Assembly (NCBI GenBank): GCA_046758085.1
Contig: JBHHZP010000072.1
Span: forward strand, 1-17,241
Origin: VRUB01 sp046758085
GTDB taxonomy: Bacteria; Pseudomonadota; Gammaproteobacteria; Acidiferrobacterales; SPGG2
Direction of reading: 5' to 3'
Length of the DNA stretch: 17,241 nt
Position numbers and translations under genes: made by a program. The notes below the pieces were generated by a model. The model made no database searches. It was not told the DNA's origin and worked only from the letters and a program-made list of their open reading frames with translations. Shown here piece by piece: positions 7,210 to 15,205 of this stretch (position 1 is the first letter of the stretch; each line of letters starts with the position of its first letter).

Positions 7210-7856
7210 AGGTTGCTGTAGTCCCTGTAACCTCATTCGCGCAGAACTGCTCGCTTCTGTGGTGCGAGGAGACACGTAAAGCGGCAGTTGTCGATCCCGG
7301 CGGCGAGATCGAGCGCATTTTAGAAGCGGCAAATCAGGCGAGTGTGGAGATTGATAAGATTCTGGTCACCCACGGGCACATTGATCACGCCGGAGGGGTG
7401 GCTGATCTGGCGGAAAAGCTGGGGCTGCCTGTGGAAGGCCCGCAGCGCGGGGATCAGTTCTGGATCGATGCGTTGCCCGCGCAGAGTCAGAACTTCGGGG
7501 TCCCGGCGGCCCGGAGCTTTGTTCCTGATCGCTGGCTGCAGCAAGGCAACACCGTTGTCTTCGGTCATATCGACCTCGAGGTTCGTCACTGTCCCGGACA
7601 CACCCCGGGTCATATCATTTTTTTTCACCGGCCATCGCGCCTGGCAGTTGTAGGTGACGTGCTATTCAAGGGCTCGATCGGGCGCACAGACTTTCCGCGA
7701 GGCGATCACGCAACACTGATTCGCTCGATACGCGAACAGCTTTGGCCGCTGGGCGACGATGTACAGTTTATTCCCGGTCACGGACCGGCCTCGACCTTCG
7801 GTGCCGAACGCCGAACCAATCCGTTTGTCGGCGATCAAGCACACCCGTCTGCTTAA
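7206..7856 (+). CDS. ycbL: MBL-fold hydrolase, YcbL/GloC type
   Basis: The start is the ATG at 7206, which overlaps the previous stop by ATGA and gives a 216-aa protein beginning MKVAVVPVTSFAQNCSLLWC, closely like E. coli YcbL. The frame extends upstream to 7128 but that part overlaps the methyltransferase. Metal ligands are in place: HGHIDH (56-61), the histidine of CPGHTPGH (129-136), GDVLFKGSIGRTDFPRGDH (150-168, Asp151) and PGHGP (190-194, His192). YcbL proteins are type II glyoxalase-like thiolester hydrolases acting in the cytoplasm; S-lactoylglutathione hydrolysis is the reported activity for homologues. Partnership with the methyltransferase is suggested only by the overlap. Confidence 0.93.
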   Translation: MKVAVVPVTSFAQNCSLLWCEETRKAAVVDPGGEIERILEAANQASVEIDKILVTHGHIDHAGGVADLAEKLGLPVEGPQRGDQFWIDALPAQSQNFGVPAARSFVPDRWLQQGNTVVFGHIDLEVRHCPGHTPGHIIFFHRPSRLAVVGDVLFKGSIGRTDFPRGDHATLIRSIREQLWPLGDDVQFIPGHGPASTFGAERRTNPFVGDQAHPSA

Positions 7857-7998
7857 CGGTTGTGCTTTATGTGGAGCACTATGGACGGTTTGTCTTGCGT
7901 GCCAGAGCTGCGCATTGTGACCTCGCTTCACGGAACACCGGTTATGGTCAACGCTGCGCCTGTGTGGCAGTGGATTACTGGAAGGAGGACACCTACCG

Positions 7999-8265
7999 AT
8001 GATCAAGGTTGAGAAGATTGATGAGAAAACTTTCAAAGTAGTCGTTAAAGATGTGGCGACGACAACACACACGGTTAGCGTAAGCCCGGAATATTACGAA
8101 AAGCTTACCGAGGGGCGGGTGAATACCGAGACCCTGGTTGAGAAATCGTTCGAGTTTCTGCTGGAGCGCGAGCCCAATACGAGCATTCTGAGTATGTTCG
8201 ATTTGCCGGTCATTGGGCGTTACTTTCCAGAGTACGAAGGGACGATCAAGAGAACCTTGGGCTAA
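7999..8265 (+). CDS. Conserved small protein of unknown function (88 aa)
   Basis: A strong AAGGAGG (7983-7989) precedes the ATG at 7999, and the protein has ordinary composition, so it is likely real. The N-terminal half is beta-like (MIKVEKIDEKTFKVVVKDV, THTVSV), followed by a helix EYYEKLTEG and a motif-rich tail: SFEFLLEREPNTSIL (50-64) and MFDLPVIGRYFPEYE (66-80). I have the impression that LLEREP(N)TSIL and IGRYFPEYE are widely conserved in small proteobacterial and other bacterial proteins of no known function. No signal peptide, cysteine or metal motif. It lies 142 bp after ycbL and 53 bp before the rhomboid gene. Confidence 0.88.
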   Translation: MIKVEKIDEKTFKVVVKDVATTTHTVSVSPEYYEKLTEGRVNTETLVEKSFEFLLEREPNTSILSMFDLPVIGRYFPEYEGTIKRTLG

Positions 8266-8318
8266 CAGGGACTACCGGGCGCGACAAACTACCTTTCCTC
8301 ATTAATGGGTTTGCTACC

Positions 8319-9197
8319 GTGAGCAACGAAGAAACGGATGTCCGGCTTCGGGTCGCACCCAGGCGCAAGCGGGCCGAGGAGTGGGCGCTTGTGCTCGTCG
8401 CTGAGGGCTTGTCCCCGAGTGTGTGGCATGCGCATGATGGCTACGTGCTCGGCGTGCCGCCAGCGGAGGCGGAGCGCGCCACCGCCGCGCTGAGCGCCTA
8501 TGACAGCGAGAATCCGGTGGTGTCGTACGAAGATGAAGCACCGGCCGGCGTGATGCATGTTTATGCGGCGCTCGTTGTCGTGGCTTTGCTGCTCGATTTT
8601 TTCTTTGTCACGGAGGTATGGGATCAAACATTTGCCTGGGTTGAGCGCGGTAGCGCGGATGCCGGGCGCATCGTGCAAGGTGAGCTATGGCGCGTGGTGA
8701 CTGCGCTTACCTTGCACGCGGGACTTATGCACGCGCTTGCCAACACCATCGCCGGCGCGATCTTTTTCAGCGCCGTGTGCACGACCCTCGGTGCGGGCTT
8801 GGGTCTGTCCGTGGTGCTGCTCGCCGGTGCCGGCGGTAACCTCATCAACGCGTTCGTGCATGGAACGCTGCATATCGCGATCGGGGCCTCCACCGCCGTA
8901 TTCGGCGCTGTCGGCGTGCTTGGCGGTCTGGGGGTTGCGCGCCGCCGCCGCCGCGGCGCACGCGGGCGGCATGTGTGGGTGCCGATCGCGGCCGGCCTGG
9001 CGCTGCTCGCGATGCTGGGGACCGCGGGTGAGCGTGTGGACCTCATGGGCCACCTGTTCGGTTTTCTGGCCGGTGGGGTACTGGGGATAGTCGTGGCCAT
9101 CGTGGTGCCGCGGCGACCCGACGTGCGCGCGCAATGGGCTCTCGGCACCGCAGCGCTGATGCTGGTAGTCGTCAGTTGGATGCTTGCGTTGCGGTGA
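8319..9197 (+). CDS. Rhomboid family intramembrane serine protease
   Basis: This 292-aa protein has a soluble N-terminal domain (1-76) and then about six or seven hydrophobic segments. Rhomboid signatures are present: GELWRVVTALTLHAGLMHAL (121-140) with N142, the catalytic serine in GAST (Ser191, segment 187-195) and the catalytic histidine in DLMGHLFGF (His245). The Ser-His dyad is intact, so it should cut transmembrane substrates in the inner membrane. An Arg/Ala-rich loop (about 207-218) separates TM4 and TM5. The start is a GTG at 8319: the only nearby upstream ATG (8305) hits a stop after five codons. The ribosome binding site is weak. Substrates are unknown. Confidence 0.92.
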   Translation: MSNEETDVRLRVAPRRKRAEEWALVLVAEGLSPSVWHAHDGYVLGVPPAEAERATAALSAYDSENPVVSYEDEAPAGVMHVYAALVVVALLLDFFFVTEVWDQTFAWVERGSADAGRIVQGELWRVVTALTLHAGLMHALANTIAGAIFFSAVCTTLGAGLGLSVVLLAGAGGNLINAFVHGTLHIAIGASTAVFGAVGVLGGLGVARRRRRGARGRHVWVPIAAGLALLAMLGTAGERVDLMGHLFGFLAGGVLGIVVAIVVPRRPDVRAQWALGTAALMLVVVSWMLALR

Positions 9198-9326
9198 GTG
9201 GGGTTACAAGAAGCGGGGTTTGATACATTGCCGTGTCAGCAGATCAAGAATTAGTGTGGGCATCCCATGGCGTAAGGTTTTAACAACCGGTCGAATAGCA
9301 ACGACGCCGTATTACGATCGCCACAG

Positions 9327-9537
9327 CTGTCCCACAACCGCCCTATACATGGATTGCGCCTTTGTTTCCGAGACACGCCGTGGATACGTCCGTGTAGGCT
9401 CGGCGCTAACATCCGTGGCTGGCGACGGAACCGGAGACACAGGTGCGATCCATGTCGCTTAAGCGCAGCACATTCCTAAGGCATCTTTGTCTTGGCGAGT
9501 TTCAGCGTTTCAAGCCGGGACTTGTGAGACAGAAATG
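9327..9537 (+). repeat. Interspersed ~210-bp MITE-like repeat, copy 4
   Basis: A complete but more diverged copy. Terminal repeats are TGTCCCACAA (9328-9337) and TTGTGAGACA (9522-9531, one mismatch). The left arm ACATGGATTGCGCCTTTGTT begins near 9347; the right arm (AGACACAGGTGCGATCCATG) has lost several matches. The core is TGTAGGCTCGGCGCTAACAT (9393-9412). GATCGC occurs on both sides (9316-9321 and 9541-9546), but not at the element ends, so a target duplication is not established. Confidence 0.88.
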
Positions 9538-9711
9538 ATCGATCGCTCTGTTTACTGTGCCGCCCAGAGGTGTAGTGGTGCGCTGCGGTATCCTTCATGT
9601 AAAGCGTGTCAGGCGTGTTTGTTGAGCTTGCTCGCGGAAAGGGGCAGACTAAGTCCTTCTCTCTCGAAACGTCAGTCCCTGTGTTGTGACAAGTAGGAAC
9701 AGGCACGACAA

Positions 9712-9730
9712 CTCTATAAGGAGGATAGAG
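9712..9730 (+). promoter_or_regulatory. Ribosome binding site displayed in a hairpin loop
   Basis: CTCTAT (9712-9717) pairs perfectly with ATAGAG (9725-9730), leaving the Shine-Dalgarno AAGGAGG (9718-9724) as a 7-nt loop, 10 nt before the ATG at 9735. Such a loop could hold the site open for ribosomes or be a regulator target. Confidence 0.45.
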
Positions 9731-9734
9731 AACC

Positions 9735-10028
9735 ATGGCCACGTTCATCAGTCTCCTTAACTTCACCGACCAGGGTATCCGCAACGCCAAGAAAACGGTT
9801 GAACGTGCAGACACGTTCAAGAAGGCGGCACGCAAGGCCGGAGTCGACATCCAAGAGATCTACTGGACCCTGGGCTCGTATGATTTGGTGGTCATCGCGG
9901 AGGCACCCGATGACGAGACAGCCATGTCGTTGCTCCTCGGTTTGAGTGGGCTCGGAAACGTTCGCACGCAGACGCTACGTGCGTTTTCGGGCGAGCAAAT
10001 GACCTCGGTTTTTTCCAGGTTTTCGTAG
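9735..10028 (+). CDS. GYD domain protein
   Basis: This 97-aa protein starts MATFISLLNFTDQGI and has the G-x-Y-D motif as GSYDLVVI (47-54) followed by EAPDD (56-60). This is the pattern of GYD-domain proteins, small ferredoxin-like (dimeric alpha-beta) proteins. Their function is not known. The C-terminal part (LGNVRTQTLRAFS) also fits the family, and the length is normal. The ATG at 9735 has a perfect AAGGAGG at 9718-9724. No neighbour on the same strand within 500 bp upstream and a 287-nt gap to the terminator downstream suggest a single-gene transcript. Confidence 0.9.
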   Translation: MATFISLLNFTDQGIRNAKKTVERADTFKKAARKAGVDIQEIYWTLGSYDLVVIAEAPDDETAMSLLLGLSGLGNVRTQTLRAFSGEQMTSVFSRFS

Positions 10029-10410
10029 CGCATTCGTGATCGAAGTCTATCTGGTACTCGACCGGCGTATTACTGCGAGACTTTATGCCCGGTTTTGTGA
10101 CGCCGGACGTGGGGCAGCAATACACTCCTCACGAGTTGGATCCGGCGCACGGCGGGTGGCACCATAGGTGGTAGCGGTGATTGTTTCTACTTTAGCTATC
10201 CGAACGGCAGCAGTGTGATGAGCAGGTGTTAGCGGGCGTTCTCGTCCGAGCCACGCAGGAGGAAAAGCAGGGGCTTTGATCACGGTCCCCCGGTGGGGTG
10301 TGTGTTGAAGTGTTTGGCCGGATCGGCATCGTTCACGATGCCGATCCGGCCTTTTTGTTGGCCCGCTCTGGATCGCGCTGTCCAATCCACGTGAACGACT
10401 CGGTACCTGC
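10029..10410. other. Region between convergent GYD and cyclase genes
   Basis: No convincing protein gene. A 100-codon minus-strand frame (10083-10385) shows no start signal or family resemblance. A small CCCC-CGGT-GGGG hairpin (10287-10298) precedes the strong terminator at 10316-10356. AGGAGG near 10257-10262 is followed by a possible 10-codon TTG-started frame (10276 onward) that ends just before the terminator. The stretch could be a long 3' UTR of the GYD mRNA or hold a small RNA. Confidence 0.5.
10316..10356 (+). terminator. Strong rho-independent terminator
   Basis: A perfect 16-bp stem, left arm GGCCGGATCGGCATCG (10316-10331), loop TTCA, right arm 10336-10351, is followed by TTTTT (10352-10356). 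The T-run lies on the plus-strand side only, so it acts on rightward transcription, 288 nt after the GYD stop. On the minus strand, downstream of the cyclase gene, the stem is present but lacks a T-run. Confidence 0.9.
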
Positions 10411-11478
10411 TCAGTATAGCGCCACCGGGTTTCCGGGTGAGCCGGTCGCGCCCTTCATCTTCAACGGGGACCAGACAAACAGGAACTCGTGGGCCTTGTC
10501 GGCGACAAGCTGGCTCAAGTCCAGGTTCTCCAGGTTCCAGATACCGCGCCTGGTCATCATTTTTATGTGACACTCGAACGGTTGGGGATTCTCGCCGCCA
10601 AACCCTTTGCCAACGGCTTCCGAACCCCAGGTATCCGATCCCCAAAGTATGATCTTGCGCGAGGCAAGATACTCGCAAGCGGACAGGCCGAACCCGGGCT
10701 CACCCGAATTGAACTCAGCTACGCGCCTGGCCTTCTCCGTTGCGTCATAGCTATCCCACTCGGACGGATGCCAGATATTGCCATGGCCGGTATACAGAAA
10801 TACGCAGTCACCTTCGCCGATGGGGTCGATACCCTGATTTCGGATCATCGCCTTGATGTCCTGGTCGGTGACGACACCGGGATCGCTCTTGCTGTTTTCC
10901 TTGGGAACGGGCAGTTGCCCGCCACGTAGCGCAACCGCGTCGAGCAGCACGCCGCGGCACACGAAGCCGATCTTGGCGACGTGCTCAACGCCGAGGGGAC
11001 CCAGGCCATAGGTTCCGATTTCCTTATCTCCAATGTGCCTGCCGTTGTAGAAAAACGCTCCTTTGGAGGTTATCACTCCGATGTGTCCCGGGCCGTCGAA
11101 CTGTGTGCCGATCTGGCCGAGTTCCGTCGCTACGTACTCGTCGTTATAGACGAGCTCTTGTTTGCCGAACGGTCCGCCGGTGGGTAGGCCCGGGATGGTG
11201 AGCCGCCACCCACGCGAGCCAAACGCCGGCGCATCTTGCGCATAGACTTTGCCCAGCGTGGCGACCTTGCCACGTTTCACAAGCCTGACGGCTTTTAACA
11301 CCATGGCCGGTGTGGTGCGATTGATGGCACCCACCTTGTCGTCCGGGCCCCACTCGCTGGGCGCCCAGGCTTCATTCAGCGGTTGGTCATTTACTGCCAG
11401 CGCGCTGGTGGTAATCAGGGTGAGTGCACACATCGCGCCGCGCATTCGAGCGGCGCTGGGATTGACTGAGCTTTTCAT
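10411..11478 (-). CDS. Exported cyclase-family hydrolase (kynurenine formamidase-like fold)
   Basis: This 355-aa protein has a signal peptide (hydrophobic AMCALTLITTSALA, residues 15-28), so the enzyme is probably periplasmic. The cyclase-family core follows: GQIGTQFDGPGHIG (121-134) is the equivalent of the metal-binding HxGTHxDxPxH motif, with Gln in place of two histidines but Asp128 and His132 kept. Later come FLYTGHGNIW, ILWGSDTWGSEAV and the C-terminal signature GATGSPGNPVALY. The family (PF04199) includes metal-dependent amidases and lyases; the substrate here is unknown. GAGGAGGAGG directly precedes the ATG at 11478. It lies 192 bp after the DUF3604 gene on the same strand and could share its transcript. 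Confidence 0.9.
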   Translation of the reverse strand: MKSSVNPSAARMRGAMCALTLITTSALAVNDQPLNEAWAPSEWGPDDKVGAINRTTPAMVLKAVRLVKRGKVATLGKVYAQDAPAFGSRGWRLTIPGLPTGGPFGKQELVYNDEYVATELGQIGTQFDGPGHIGVITSKGAFFYNGRHIGDKEIGTYGLGPLGVEHVAKIGFVCRGVLLDAVALRGGQLPVPKENSKSDPGVVTDQDIKAMIRNQGIDPIGEGDCVFLYTGHGNIWHPSEWDSYDATEKARRVAEFNSGEPGFGLSACEYLASRKIILWGSDTWGSEAVGKGFGGENPQPFECHIKMMTRRGIWNLENLDLSQLVADKAHEFLFVWSPLKMKGATGSPGNPVALY

Positions 11479-11670
11479 GTCCTCCTCCTCTGACGTTTGC
11501 CGCGAGCGTCTTTATTATGTGACAAACTGCCGGGCGAAATAAAGCGTGAGGGAACAACACAGCCGAAACGCGAAGGCTTTTTTTGGCGGATAATCTCCGC
11601 TGCCTCAAAAATTCCGGCGTGACCTCCTGAAACCCGTTACAACTGAGGGCGCTTCTCGTTGTGCGAAATT

Positions 11671-13983
11671 CTATCTGAAAAAATAGATCGGGCTGGTCCA
11701 GGCGACGTTGCCGTCTTCCTGCGTAAGCTTGATGTAAATCGGATTGTCACGGTCCTCGTCGAGGGTGATGTCCCGCTGGATGCGCAGGGCGCGATGCACG
11801 TTTTCCCCGGGTAGACGAAAGATACGCACGAAACGCGGCAGTACTCCGGAGCTGTCGACGATCTCGTCCTCGTAACCGATCTCTTCCAATGGCACGCCGC
11901 ATGTGATGATCGGTGTTTCGAGCTTCAGGGTCCCGCCGTAGGGATCTTCGAGCCATAGGTCGAACCCGCCAATGTTGCCGGTGGTGAGTGCGCGCCAAGC
12001 CAGGCCATTTTCCCCGACCCGGTCCAAAGTCTTATCCCGGTTAAAGAAATTGATCGGCCGCGCGCCCACAATGCGGTTGTCCGAAACGGTTGCCGAGCCA
12101 TCCCAGATCACCTGGCGGAAGCGTCCGCGATACTCCGCACCTTCCCAGACGATGCGGATCCGGTTGCCCAGCTCCTCCTGGGTGTATGGGCGGATGGTCT
12201 CGAGCCGCTCCAGTCCGTTGAAAATCTCCAGGCGTTCGATCGGCGCCGAGGCCAGAATGTCTACGCTCAGAGTGATTGTACCCTGCGGCAACTGCACGAT
12301 GTCGCCCATCATGGCTGCGGTCGCGGACATGCCGTCGGCCAGCCCGAGCGCGGGGTCGTCGTGATACAAGGTGCCGCCTTGGGCAAAAGCGGCACTCACG
12401 TCGATTATCATGCGTGCCCCCGTGGTGGCATAGTGTCGCCGTCTGCGCAGACACTGCACCACGGCCGCACGCGTCAGCTCCGGCATGAGCAGGCAGGTAA
12501 GCCCGCCGACTGCACCAAACAGCGATGCACCGGGATAGCTCGCCCCCGGCCGGCCCTTATGCCCGTCGGAGTTGGCGACGATGCCAGCGCGATAGCCCAT
12601 CTCCAATGCATCGTGTACGAGCCACTCAAACGTGCCCCATGAGGAATGCACCTCCATAGAGCGTTCGAAGCGCCCATCGTGCGCAAGTTTCACATCGGCA
12701 TAGCGCCCGCCACAGTGGGCGAAGCACACGACATCTTCGCCTGATTGCGCAAACGCTTCGAACAATTCGGCCGCAGTGCTGGCGTCGGTGTGCAGGTCGC
12801 TGCGATCCGCTACCAACGCATGCGACGAGCGCCTGAGCTGACGACCCTCGTTCGTAAAATAAACGTTGCGGTCGCCACCGAGACCGGTGTTACCGGACCA
12901 TTCATAACCAGGCAGGGTGACAAAGCGCCCAGGCTCGTTGAATTCGGCGCTGAGATTGTCAAGCTCAGCCCAGAACGCATTGGTAATCTGGAAGTCGTTA
13001 CCCTGGTGTCCGGTGGCGTCCAGGAATGCCTTGTCACGTGCGAACTCGAAGTACTGGCGTGCGCTATTTGTCCCTATGGTCTCCTCCGACTGCCCATGAA
13101 GATCGCCCCAGTATGGAAGCAGGTCGGTGCATGTCACGATACGCAGCGGGTTGGATACCGCCAGCATTGCACTGGCATCGTTGAACAGCTCAATCCTGAG
13201 GTCACCGGGCTCTGCAATCATCAGTCCGTCGATCACGCGCACGCACTCGCCGCGCTTGAAATCAACCGTCTCCGGCAGTGCGACGACCGGTAGGTTCGCC
13301 TGCAACTTGAGCGTCGTGTCAATCTTGTCGGACGGGTTGCCCCACCTGTCTTCGGCCTTGAGCCTAAGCGCGAAGGGCTCGCCGGCACGGCGCAGGGTGG
13401 GAAGCACCGCAACCCAGCGATCCGGGTCGCCCGGCACAATCCGGATTGAGGGTTGCAGCGGAAGGGATTGGTAGTTGTAGGTGGCAATCGGATCGACGAG
13501 CACGTGGAGCTCGAACGTGTCCTCACAAAAGGTCTGCAGGCGCATGCCCGGCGAGCCGCCGCACGTATCGCCGAAACATACGGTGATGGTATCGCCTTCG
13601 CGCAGAAAGCCATGCACCACCTTGATGTAGAGCGTACGATCCCATGGCCGCACATTGCCTTTGGGGTCGTAGTGGTATTGCAGTGCGGCATTGTTCGAGG
13701 CCTCGATCGTGGTGTAACCGGACCGAGTCGGGTCCTCGAACTGCGGCCGGCTTTGATCGGAGGCGAAGCGGAAGCAGATGCGGATCGATCCCGAGTCATC
13801 GATGCCGTACTTACCCGCTGTGTAGACGAGCGTGAAGGTCTGGAACGATCCGGCCTCGAATGCGCCCCCGGGCGTGAGTGTTGCGTGGCCCAGCTCCTCG
13901 GGGGCAATCGCGGGGGAAACGGGTTCGCATCGGAGCCCGCCGTCACTCATCTGGTATCCAGAGCCGGTGGCGGCGTCGCTCAT
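11671..13983 (-). CDS. DUF3604 protein (PHP-like metal-dependent domain)
   Basis: This 770-aa protein has a beta-rich N-terminal part (1-285), with FQTFTLVYTAGKYGIDDSGS (47-66), and a central DUF3604 domain with PHP-type metal-ligand motifs: YWGDLHGQS (291-299), DATGHQGNDF (322-331), LPGYEWSG (357-364), CFAHCGG (420-426), MEVHSSWG (443-450) and NSDGHKGRPGA (471-481). A beta-rich C-terminal part runs to TSPIYFF. PHP-like domains coordinate metals with His/Asp and usually hydrolyse phosphoesters; no activity is established for DUF3604. No signal peptide is visible (start MSDAATGSG), so the protein appears cytoplasmic. AGGAG lies 6 nt before the ATG at 13983. Same strand as the cyclase gene. Confidence 0.92.
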   Translation of the reverse strand: MSDAATGSGYQMSDGGLRCEPVSPAIAPEELGHATLTPGGAFEAGSFQTFTLVYTAGKYGIDDSGSIRICFRFASDQSRPQFEDPTRSGYTTIEASNNAALQYHYDPKGNVRPWDRTLYIKVVHGFLREGDTITVCFGDTCGGSPGMRLQTFCEDTFELHVLVDPIATYNYQSLPLQPSIRIVPGDPDRWVAVLPTLRRAGEPFALRLKAEDRWGNPSDKIDTTLKLQANLPVVALPETVDFKRGECVRVIDGLMIAEPGDLRIELFNDASAMLAVSNPLRIVTCTDLLPYWGDLHGQSEETIGTNSARQYFEFARDKAFLDATGHQGNDFQITNAFWAELDNLSAEFNEPGRFVTLPGYEWSGNTGLGGDRNVYFTNEGRQLRRSSHALVADRSDLHTDASTAAELFEAFAQSGEDVVCFAHCGGRYADVKLAHDGRFERSMEVHSSWGTFEWLVHDALEMGYRAGIVANSDGHKGRPGASYPGASLFGAVGGLTCLLMPELTRAAVVQCLRRRRHYATTGARMIIDVSAAFAQGGTLYHDDPALGLADGMSATAAMMGDIVQLPQGTITLSVDILASAPIERLEIFNGLERLETIRPYTQEELGNRIRIVWEGAEYRGRFRQVIWDGSATVSDNRIVGARPINFFNRDKTLDRVGENGLAWRALTTGNIGGFDLWLEDPYGGTLKLETPIITCGVPLEEIGYEDEIVDSSGVLPRFVRIFRLPGENVHRALRIQRDITLDEDRDNPIYIKLTQEDGNVAWTSPIYFFR

Positions 13984-14246
13984 AATGTTCTCCTGTCATG
14001 CTGTGCATGCGCGGATGGTGCGGGCACGCCGGCCCGCTCGTCAAGTGCGCTACGCGTGGGCGCATGCTCGCGACGGCATCGCGAATGTGGGCGAGCAAGA
14101 GACGTGTCGGGATGCCAGTGCCGGGAAACGGTCGTCTGACAACGCCGGCGGAGGGTTTACCGCGGAATCGATTGAAGCTTGTTATTGTGCAAGCGCGACT
14201 CCTTGTCCCATGCAGACGGTCGGCCAGGGATCGAGAGACACCGGGT

Positions 14247-14885
14247 TCAGCTCTCCGGCTCGAATAGGCTTTCCTCGCCTGAGGGCGCTTTCAATGGTAC
14301 GCTGCCGACTTTTTTCAAGGTGCCGGTCACGCGGCGTATCGGACCGGCATCCAGGAAACGCGTGAACTCAAGCTCCATACCTTGCGGTGTCAGTGTTCGC
14401 TTGTCGATCTGTAGATCCTGAGCGCCGTCATCGGTAATCTGCACCGCGTAAACCGTAAAGCGATTGCCTGACACTGTTGCCCATATGAAAGGATCGCCTT
14501 TTAGCGGGTCCAACGGCACAGCGTGACCGAAGAGGTCCCGGCGCATCGCGGATGAATAGATGTTCTTGCGGCGCGTTGGTCTGAACGAGATTGAGGTCTG
14601 AACGCGTTTGACTCGTCCACCGGGCTTGTGCATCCGTGTCTCAGCGTTGATGCTGAACCCATTCTCGTAGGGCTTGATAGTAATGCTTAGCTCGCGTTTT
14701 GAGATCTCGCCCTCGGGCACAGACGTCGACATACCGTTGTAACGGCCGAAGAAACGCTCAAACGATGTGCTGCCTGCGTGCACCGGCAGTGGGACCAAGA
14801 CCAGGGTGGCCGCGGGCCATAGGAGTGCCCACGCAAGACGATTGCGCGCCTTGCGCCACTTTTTAAATGTCGCGCTTGCCGTCAA
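14247..14885 (-). CDS. Conserved exported protein of unknown function (212 aa)
   Basis: The start is a TTG at 14885 with GAGGA 7 nt upstream; no ATG or GTG lies in frame before the upstream stop. The N-terminus is a clear signal peptide: basic KKWRKARNR, hydrophobic LAWALLWPAATLVLVPLP, cleavage after VHA (residue 37). The mature protein starts with FERFFGRYNGMS and contains RELSITIKPYENGFSINAET, RKNIYSSAMRRDLFG, PLDPLKGDPFIWA and FTVYAVQITDDGAQ. The alternating beta pattern suggests a lipocalin-like barrel. I recall similar proteins (SAMR-D-FG, PLDPLKGDP) in other proteobacteria, without known function. It is 263 bp upstream of the DUF3604 gene on the same strand. Confidence 0.85.
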   Translation of the reverse strand: MTASATFKKWRKARNRLAWALLWPAATLVLVPLPVHAGSTSFERFFGRYNGMSTSVPEGEISKRELSITIKPYENGFSINAETRMHKPGGRVKRVQTSISFRPTRRKNIYSSAMRRDLFGHAVPLDPLKGDPFIWATVSGNRFTVYAVQITDDGAQDLQIDKRTLTPQGMELEFTRFLDAGPIRRVTGTLKKVGSVPLKAPSGEESLFEPES

Positions 14886-15205
14886 CCAGGTGTCCTCGAT
14901 CGGTTCCGCATTAAGCGTGAAATTAGGCTCCCTGATACCGTGGGCGAGACCCTCCCATTAAATTCGCTGAACCTGATATCCCCGACGGCTTAGACCACCG
15001 GCCCGGCGAAAAGTTTGCCTATATCATCCGAGCGATTGGCCTGCGCCGAAGGAAATAATCCATGCCCAGTCCCGCCGATGACCCGGCTCTCCGGTCAGGC
15101 GCGGTGCTCGGGATTAGCCGGCCGCTGTGGTAAGTTCAGTGCCCACACGCCCCCGGGCCTCGCCGGGCGGGATGACAACCATCCTCATTCGCGGGAGGGA
15201 CTACT
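14886..15205. other. Divergent intergenic region between exported protein and SDR genes
   Basis: No gene supported. A 64-codon plus-strand frame (15015-15209) touches the SDR start by ATGA but has no start signal. The SDR leader contains two tandem hairpins: CCCGG-(6)-CCGGG (15152-15167) and GGATG-ACAAC-CATCC (15170-15184), then GGGAGG (15193-15198) as the ribosome binding site, 7 nt before the ATG. No convincing promoter was found for either gene. Confidence 0.5.

Larger units (their letters stand above)
9198..9734. other. Spacer between rhomboid and GYD genes, containing repeat copy 4
   Basis: Nothing gene-like is seen in 9198-9326. Repeat copy 4 occupies 9327-9537. Positions 9538-9711 have no recognised feature. 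The last part, 9712-9730, is a small hairpin carrying the GYD gene's ribosome binding site. No strong terminator follows the rhomboid gene. An open frame on the minus strand (9476-9850) crosses the repeat and the GYD gene and is not credible. Confidence 0.6.

Noticed and set aside
7869..8012. 47-codon frame between ycbL and the 88-aa gene, overlapping the latter's start
   Set aside because: No ribosome binding site and no recognisable sequence. A leader peptide role cannot be excluded but is unsupported.
9316..9546. GATCGC on both sides of repeat copy 4 as a target-site duplication
   Set aside because: The six-base match does not abut the element ends on either side and GATCGC is common in this sequence.
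10083..10385. 100-codon minus-strand frame over the terminator region
   Set aside because: It crosses a strong terminator hairpin, has no start signal and no family-like sequence.
11587..11613. GGCGGATAATCTCCGC hairpin between the DUF3604 and cyclase genes as a terminator
   Set aside because: The stem is only five base pairs and no T-run follows it on either strand.
13453..14139. 228-codon plus-strand frame opposite the DUF3604 gene
   Set aside because: It is the GC-rich antisense shadow of a well-supported gene, with no ribosome binding site.
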